A stretch of DNA of 64,000 bases from Lumbricus terrestris (taxonomy: Eukaryota; Annelida; Clitellata; Crassiclitellata; Lumbricidae), in assembly GCA_949752735.1 (NCBI GenBank), contig OX457037.1, forward strand, positions 67,881,811 through 67,945,810. Reading direction: 5' to 3'. Shown one piece after another: positions 57,806 to 64,000 of this stretch. The notes under the pieces were generated by a model that saw nothing but the letters and a program-made list of their open reading frames with translations, was not told where the DNA came from and made no database searches. The translations under genes and the position numbers were made by a program. Position 1 is the stretch's first letter. Every line of letters starts with the position of its first letter.

Positions 57806-59363
57806 TAGACTGGTCCACAAAATTCATCTAACAGATTTCAGTTCTCCACAAGGCTTGTTTTGTTCCTTATCATGATTGTAATAATCACAAAAATTTGTAA
57901 TGAAAAAAAATGAAATTTAGAGGTCAACCCATTTGACACTTTTTATGTTATCTGGACAGAAGTAGATAAATTATTCTGCAATGGTTAATGTACGACATGA
58001 GCGACATTGAGCGATGTCTGGGGTGGGGGAATTCCATTTCTCAATTACTTTAACACTAGTGTTGGCCTGAGAGTCACCTTCTTGTATGCCGCTCACCATT
58101 TTTGGGATTGCCAAGAGTTTTTCCTGACAATTTCCAGTGACAATAATAGCCGTGCGGTCCATAATTTTCTTTGATCCGTAGATGCTGGGCAACATTTTGC
58201 CTTCTCAGTGAGGTAATAGCAGGCCTGCCAGTGTGCACTTTTGTTCCTCCATTGCAGCTGCTTCTTGTCTCTCTTTTATACCGAACTTCTGGATAATGCG
58301 ATTTCTGAAATGAATGTCATAACTAATCGCCAGTGTGGCAGCTCCATCTACAAACACAGCATCACGGTCTGGAAGGCCAACACGATACAATGCACCAACT
58401 ACTAAGCTAAAGAGGACTGGAAGATGCTCTTTCATTTTTGGAAATAAGGCAGTTAGTAGCAGCAGCTGTGTATGCAGCCACTGTAGAGTGTAGACGAATA
58501 CGTAATATGACTAAGTGATCTCATACTCATCAATGCAATCACATTCTTCTTCTGAATCCTGAATAATAGATGGCAACGCAGAAAGTTCACCTACTGCTTC
58601 ATTGCTGCCTTTTGTCTTGCGTTCTTCATATCAATTTTCACCATTCTCTTTTTCTCGCCGTTGCCTCTTTCTTCTTTCTTTTGCTGCTGTCTTCAAGTTT
58701 ACTCCACTCATGCTGTTGGAAAATACGTCTTATCTTTGTATTCGAAGGATTTCCCGATCTTAGTCTTGCAGGATTTCTGTCATCACATCCTTTGAGGCTT
58801 TGAGGCAATATCGAACAATTCTTGAAGATCACCCTTGAACATTGTCTTCTTTCATCCTGTCACTTTCTCTTTTAATGGTCTGTGAGTTTTCAGTTATGTA
58901 CTTCTGATAAAGCTTTGACAGTTTTCTGACACGCCGGTCAACCAGCTGTGTTGCTATTCTAGCAAGCACCCAAATACAAATAACTGCATCACAGGCCATT
59001 TTTTAACTTTCCTGAAGGGCCTCCCTTTTAGTAATGTGATGAAACTGAAGCAGTTGCTGTGCATGCAGGTTGTGTGGTAATCTTGCAGTAGATAACCGAG
59101 AGACTGGTTTTTCCAATAGCCAGTGCTCTGGGTCGGATCTTAAATTAGACGAAGCTATGTTGGTACAATAACGACGTTTAACACGAGGAAAAGACATTAT
59201 TAGCACTCACGTAAAATGTTCAGAATGGGTTGACCTTTAAATGTTGTACAATCAGGCTGAAATTTTACAGGGAGACTATCTACCCCAAGTGAACAAAAAT
59301 ACGCCTTGTGGAGAAAGAATTCTAAAAACTTAATTTTTTGCCTAAGACATGTGGACCACTCTA
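57806..59363 (-). mobile_element. TIR element, 1558 bp, with exact 9-bp TSD
   Basis: Ends TAGACTGGTCCAC and TAGAGTGGTCCAC (12 of 13 match); further inverted blocks TCTCCACAAGGC and AGGTCAACCCATT occur within 150 bases of both ends. The duplication CTATGACAT is exact (57797-57805, 59364-59372), and removing the element restores the right arm of the palindrome. A 9-bp duplication is typical of Mutator-like elements; hAT elements make 8. The interior encodes the decayed protein at 57990-59190. Confidence 0.85.
57990..59190 (-). pseudogene. Decayed transposase-like protein
   Basis: From the N-terminal side: FPRVKRRYCTNIASSNLRSD and HNLHAQQLLQFHHI; a degraded stretch rich in Lys/Glu; then KEHLPVLFSLVVGALYRVGL, DAVFVDGAATLAISYDIHFR, KFGI; a TGA where the family has Trp (PH-stop-EGKMLPSIYGSKK); then DRTAIIVTGNCQEKLLAIPK and SQANTSVKVIEKWN. 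The block HW(D/E)GK..L......DR.AI.VTG....LLA.PK resembles an uncharacterised transposase-like family common in cnidarians and insects. At least four stops or frameshifts. Confidence 0.6.
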
Positions 59364-59394
59364 CTATGACATATCCTGGCGGTTTTTAATTGGT

Positions 59395-59706
59395 AGTGCT
59401 CCTTCCTACTTATCTGATCTCTGTCTTGCCCTGTCTCTGTCGTAGCCTCCCGTAGAACTTTACGCTCTTCGGCCAATGGGGAGCTGCTGGTCCCTCGAAC
59501 CCGCTCTGCTACCAGACAGCGTCGAGCCTTCTCGGTTGTTGGTCCGTCCACAAGGAATGGGCTCCCGCTTGCACTACGCTTACTATCTCGGAATAATTTG
59601 CCTGCTTTCTACAAGTTGCTCAAGACCTATCTTTTTAGTTGTGACTGGACTGGGAGCGCCTCTGAGTAGGGTTCTTGAAGGAGCGCTATATAAGTTTTCG
59701 GAATGA
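59395..59706 (+). mobile_element. LINE 3' fragment in right arm
   Basis: Mirror image of 56238-56560: VPRTRSATRQRRAFSVVGPS, RLLSRNNLPAFYKLLKTYLF, WTGSASE, then GAATGAATTAAT. Confidence 0.8.
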
Positions 59707-59959
59707 ATGAATTAATATCATATTTTGTGCAAAAGCATGTAAAATATATGTGGTGTGAATGACGTTGCCTCATATATTGAAATATTTGCACACGAATATC
59801 ATAGTACACTATATATAAAATTTTGATCTCCTTGGGGGCCACCTAAAAATTATTTTAAAAATTCGAAAAAATTAAACAAATATTATCATCCCCATAGGAA
59901 ACTTTTTGACTGGTGAGACCTAAGAATTTGAAGAAAAAAGTTTTTCTGGGACACCCTAA

Positions 59960-60540
59960 TGTATATAAATATATAATATCCAACACGTTATATATATCCA
60001 GCTGTCTTAATCAATTTTCCTATCCCCTAACACTTAATGCGTCCAGTCTGATAAATTAGTCGTCACATTCCTCCTCAGACCACCTCCGCTCCGGCTTTGG
60101 CATATCTGTCAACGACATCTGTTTTCAGTGGAATCGGGCCCAGAGTATAGGCTAAGGTTTCCAGTATCGGTGTCCACAATGCTCGCTATATATCATTCTG
60201 CGAGACTTAGAAGTCGCCTAGCTTGCTGGCAAGTTGCTGACCCTCCAAATAGGGTCAAAGTCAGCCTTTCGCCGGATTAGGATGTACAGTATGTATATAT
60301 GGAGTCTTTATGGACCTCGGTATAGATAGGGAGGAAGCTCCCTCCCTTTCATCATCAGGATTTACGGCCCTGACTTGTACATTGTTGACCTCTCTAGGGG
60401 TGCTCTGCAATTTTAGCTATATTCAAATTTAGCACACGAGATACATTCAATCTCTTGGGAGTTTTCTGTCGCTCTATGAAACCGCTGTGTGCAAAGTTCT
60501 GACATCTAATTACAGTGACCATAGATACAAGTAGTAGACC
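59960..60540. other. Interior of the 6.16-kb hAT, nothing recognised
   Basis: Expected location of the transposase N terminus, but no BED or other zinc-finger motif is visible on the minus strand. Confidence 0.35.
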
Positions 60541-60776
60541 TAATTGGTCTTCCGATGTCCTAGATTCCTAGTGAAAAATAAAGATATCTTATTTTCAATA
60601 AATGAGAAAATGCACAGATATGCATATAAAAAATTGTTTTTTCCCTCAAATTCAGGGGGGGCAAATGCCCCCCCTCCTGCCCCCCCCCCAAATGACGTCC
60701 CTGCCATGACCTTGAAAGGAATATGAAAGGGAGAGAATGGGTTGTGTAGTTCTAAAAATTCCTCAAACAGGCGCTG

Positions 60777-61480
60777 ATGATTGGGGCTTCGCATGAAAGA
60801 TTAGATGTGAAAAATTGCCTCGATCATATAATAGTAATTATTATTATTATTTTAAATCATTATATATAAATATTATTATTATTATAAATAAGAACAAGAA
60901 AAAGAACAGCAATAAATAACAATTATAATAATCTGCTTGTTCTTTATGCGTTCTAGCCTAATCAGATTTTGATTCTCGAGATAATTTCATCTTCATTCTT
61001 TGATTGTCTCTGTACATTGGAAAGAGTAGGTCTATCGATCTTCCCGTAAACTATTCCAAGTCGAAGTCCATACATTTTGCAATTTGTCAACACGACAATT
61101 CAATTCTCGTGCTACTCATAGTCAGAGGGTTTGTCAATTTCATTTTGTCCGCAAAATGTTTCGTTTTCCAGTGATTCATTGGCAAATATTGCAGAGACAA
61201 TTGTTTCTCCGTCTGATAGAATCAGACCATGGTGCGTCAATATTGACGGCCAGTAACTTCCATAGACATCCTCAACAAGCAGAGCGTGTCTCTTCTCTGC
61301 TATAAGGCCTTCCATCATATTTGATCAATTTGATCATAGTCATTGCTCGGGTCTCCTGGGCTAATCACTCTGACGTGCCACTACGCTTACTCTGCTGGAC
61401 ACAGATTTTGGTATTAGGCCTACAATGGATTTTGCTATTCAAATGCCATGATACCAGCATCAACGATGGCGAATAAGATG
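60777..61480. other. Intergenic, no gene seen
   Basis: AT-rich, short frames only; overlapping frames at 61084-61318 have no recognised motif. Confidence 0.35.
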
Positions 61481-61686
61481 CAGGGCGTTTTTTAACGTGC
61501 AGTTGTGCACAAAATGTGCAGTTCTAAATGGATATGTGCAGTTGTAAAAGCACTTCTATCACAAGTTCTGTGCAGTTAAAACTAGCAAAAAGGTCATTGT
61601 CCTCCGATTGGAAGTATTTTACCACGAAGGATGGGAAAGGAAGGAGGGGGTTGTGCAGCTCTTAAAAATTTCTTAAAACAGCCCTG
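61481..61686. mobile_element. hAT MITE family M, 206 bp, uninterrupted
   Basis: Ends CAGGGCGTTTTTTAACGTGC and (reverse-complemented) CAGGGCTGTTTTAAGAAATT; target duplication ATAAGATG / ATACGATG (7 of 8). Serves as the reference for the two copies at 54.2-54.5 kb. The interior carries repeated GTGCAGTT motifs. Confidence 0.85.
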
Positions 61687-63070
61687 ATACGATGTCATTG
61701 ATGATGACGACGATTTCGATCATAAAAATTCAATAATAGACTACTGGTAAGAATGGTCTTGGATAGGGTGCCAGTATTGGTGCTCCATACAGTGTTATTG
61801 TGTTTTAAACAATTTACGAACTAGTTACATGTAATATCTTATTGTCGATGATTAGCCTAGGCCCTACACCAATTGCCATTTAGACCTACAGTAGGCCTAC
61901 CAATTAGCAAGTGCATAGACTAATTAGTGTAGAGGCTAGATCCAAAAACCGCATGTAGCCTAACTCAATTAAGGATTCCTAGATATTACTATCGTAGTCT
62001 ATGTTTTGCTGCTTTTCTGAAAGGAAGGAAGTGCGTCTTAAGAAAGCGGTACCAATGTGTGGCCTATATCTTTTAGAAAGTGATAAATATGTTGAGCTGT
62101 GGACAGAAGCTGTTCCAACGCCTACCACAAAAATGTCATGCTCTGTGGAATGGCATCTGTATAAACACAGGCTATATACACAGCACAGGGAAAGTTGAAA
62201 GCCCGATGATTGGGGTATCCCGTTCAACAAAAAAGACATCGACTGTTTAGTTTTCAATGGCCCGGGGCGTCCTTACAGATCTTTCGAATATTCATAACGC
62301 AGATATGTGACTTAAAAAGTATTAGTGTTTATCAGCATACCGCATGATCTGCGTAATCTGTAGGCCTACATGTTAGAGAGTAGGCCTAGTTCATTATAAT
62401 ATTTATGCGATGTAAAGTGATGTCGTCTATGTCTTCGTAAGAAGCTAAATATCTCTGTGGTATTTCAAAAGTTTTAGTCATTTTATTTATTTTTCTTGCT
62501 TTTTATTTATGACATTTCTCTTTGGTATGTTGCGGGTGCTAGCCTGCAGCCTGCTGTTGATAAATAAACAAGCTGAGGTCATATAGGATCGCTATTATAA
62601 AACCATGCAGACTGCGTTTCATGCACATTTGAAGTGTTAAGAATTAGAAAAGAGGTCAAGTTTGACTGGCGCCAATAAGTAGACCTCAACTGACATTAAT
62701 CGCATGAGTTAAATTTTATGCTGCTTCGACTGAATAACAAAACATCACAATTCAGCGCAAGAAAATTCTTCTTGCATCACTTATTAAATGTGGGTTGTCC
62801 GATTTATAACGATACACCAAGATTTATCCCATTTGGGAAAAGCGTAAGACCTTCGTCTAAGGTCCTAAGCAATCAGGTAAATTGTTTAGCCTACTCGAAA
62901 TGTCCTGCACACTTATCCTTCTTCACCAGCAATGCCTTGTTTCTATCTGATCGATATCAGTTAGCCTTTATCCCATTAACTTTCAACTCCTTGCTTGATG
63001 TCAGGTATTAAGCGTCACGAGTTTGCCTTCTGACATCACACTGATGCGGTCGATCAAGCATTAGAGTCCA
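61687..63070. other. No convincing gene
   Basis: Several 60-97 codon frames overlap here (61979-62257 minus, 62001-62198 and 62718-63011 plus). None shows a family motif or splice context. Four TAGGCCTA palindromes lie between 61415 and 62390. Confidence 0.35.
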
Positions 63071-63074
63071 CTTC

Positions 63075-63355
63075 ATTCAATCATTCAATAATAAATCACT
63101 CAGCCATTCATTCAGTCAGTCAATTTGTTCATTCACTAGGTCATTTATTCGTTTATATATTTATTTACACAATCATGTATTCCTTTATTCAGTCAGTCAG
63201 CCACTCAGTCAGATAGTTATTCATTTAGTCTTTTATTTATTCGATCATTCATTTGTCCATTCATTCATTCATTCATTCAGTCAGTCAGTCAATCATTCGG
63301 CTTAAGCAATAAGCATTCGTTCAGTCAATCAGTCAGTCAATCATTCACTCACTTG
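63075..63355. repeat. Degenerate TCAT/TCAG/CAGT tract
   Basis: Imperfect tetranucleotide units, ATTC, TCAT and CAGTCAGT, over about 280 bases. Confidence 0.8.
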
Positions 63356-63839
63356 CTTTCATGATTCGATGAATGCTTTAATACAATTTTTCTGCCCATC
63401 GTTGAATAAACGCTTTTGACATTTTTATCAATTTCAGTTAACTGAGTTGTCACGTACAGTCATGCCTAAGTCTTGACAACCAACAACTGTTGTCCCACGA
63501 GAGACATGCAACGCATCCGAAATCAACTTGCCATCATTTCTTATACTAGCTCTCTACATAATAATCCATCATGAAGTTATAATCCACGAGGAACTTGTAA
63601 TGTATTCATAATTAATCTATGTTCTAAATCTATTGTAAGGTCATCTAGAATCTAGATGCCTCTTGATTTTAAGGAGGGTAATGTCAGATGCAGTAAAATA
63701 ATATGAATGTATTCATAATCAGCTTGCGATCATTTTGAAACTTATGTTAATAAAATATGCAGCCCACAATAATCCACCATGTTATTGTGATCTTCAAACA
63801 GCCCCGCAATCATCGTGTGACTCTTCTTATTCTCTTTAG

Positions 63840-64000
63840 ATCCATAATAAACGTCCTTCAAGAGAAAGTGGAGGCGCAAGAGAACGACCTGTCGATCATG
63901 AAGAACGAACTCTCGCAGATGAGACGAGAACAGGCAATCCAACGAGAAACGATCGCCTCCATCAGATCCTCGACATCAGATACATCGTGGGCCATCGCCA
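63840..64000 (+). CDS. Coiled-coil exon (partial), probably of the 25.1-kb gene
   Basis: Acceptor TTCTTATTCTCTTTAG precedes 63840. In phase 2 (A then TCC) the exon reads SIINVLQEKVEAQENDLSIM and KNELSQMRREQAIQRETIAS. Hydrophobic or Gln residues fall at I3, L6, V10, Q13, L17, M20, L24, M27, Q31, Q34 and I38, a perfect 3-4 heptad spacing, so a coiled coil is clear. It runs off the window, still open. GC-rich codon use matches the exon at 25103, and a phase-2 donor exists there at 25540, so one gene with a 38-kb intron is plausible but unproven; intermediate exons may exist. A second frame is also open, but lacks the heptads. Confidence 0.55.
   Translation, partial: MHNKRPSRESGGARERPVDHEERTLADETRTGNPTRNDRLHQILDIRYIVGHR

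Larger units (their letters stand above)
55991..59956. mobile_element. Large inverted duplication with TA-flanked ends
   Basis: Left arm 55991-56961 pairs with right arm 57416-57805 plus 59373-59956 (971 versus about 974 bases), around a 454-base spacer. Ends read GGGTGTCCCAGAAA, with TA on both sides (55989-55990, 59957-59958), as for a Tc1/mariner-type terminus. Each arm contains the same LINE 3' fragment, so the arms are a duplication of already mixed sequence rather than original TIRs. The right arm is split by the 1.56-kb element. Confidence 0.8.

Noticed and set aside
62718..63011. 97-codon + frame as a gene
   Set aside because: No recognised family or structure; not better than other chance frames here.

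Overview
Metazoan nuclear DNA, most likely from a marine invertebrate; the species cannot be fixed from the sequence. Evidence for an animal: GT-AG introns in every gene found, tRNA-derived SINEs, CR1/L2-like LINE tails, hAT, mariner, pogo and other TIR transposons, and very dense microsatellites. The palindrome TAGGCCTA is far commoner than chance. Most long reading frames here are simple repeats read in open frames and are not genes.

Layout. 1-14.9 kb is mostly microsatellites and minisatellites, with a 139-bp hAT MITE and a decayed copy (7134-9018) of a TIR transposon. 14.9-17.8 kb is a pogo-like element (PHD-like tail, TA target site) holding a 1.45-kb non-autonomous hAT with an 8-bp duplication. 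17.8-25 kb is repeats and a foldback MITE. 25.1 kb carries the first exon of a secreted, coiled-coil protein on the + strand; a matching coiled-coil exon begins at 63840 and runs off the window. 27.0-29.2 kb is a nearly intact second copy of the 7.1-kb transposon, whose 565-codon frame has a single in-frame TGA. 29.8-32.2 kb is one evolving minisatellite (90-bp units passing into 72-bp units). 33.3-37 kb holds a MITE and a giant palindromic element with an inverted ~153-bp satellite.

The main host-like gene lies on the minus strand from 51353 to 38173. Five exons join in frame: a Tudor-like start, a 4.2-kb exon with 16.5 copies of a 39-residue repeat followed by zinc fingers and a tyrosine-recombinase-like domain, an exon of 19-residue KKRK repeats, a short acidic-to-basic linker and a C-terminal basic exon. 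All four introns are phase 1. Fossil copies of the last exon lie downstream, and its introns hold a mariner remnant, SINEs, hAT MITEs, a LINE fragment and a GC-rich foldback.

52.5-52.7 kb is an assembly gap. 54.2-60.8 kb is a multi-level nest: a small hAT MITE split by a sibling MITE and by a 6.16-kb hAT (8-bp duplication CCATGACC), which contains a 2.4-kb inverted duplication, which itself was hit by a 1.56-kb TIR element with a 9-bp duplication. The remainder (61-64 kb) is a third copy of the small MITE, low-complexity sequence and the coiled-coil exon.
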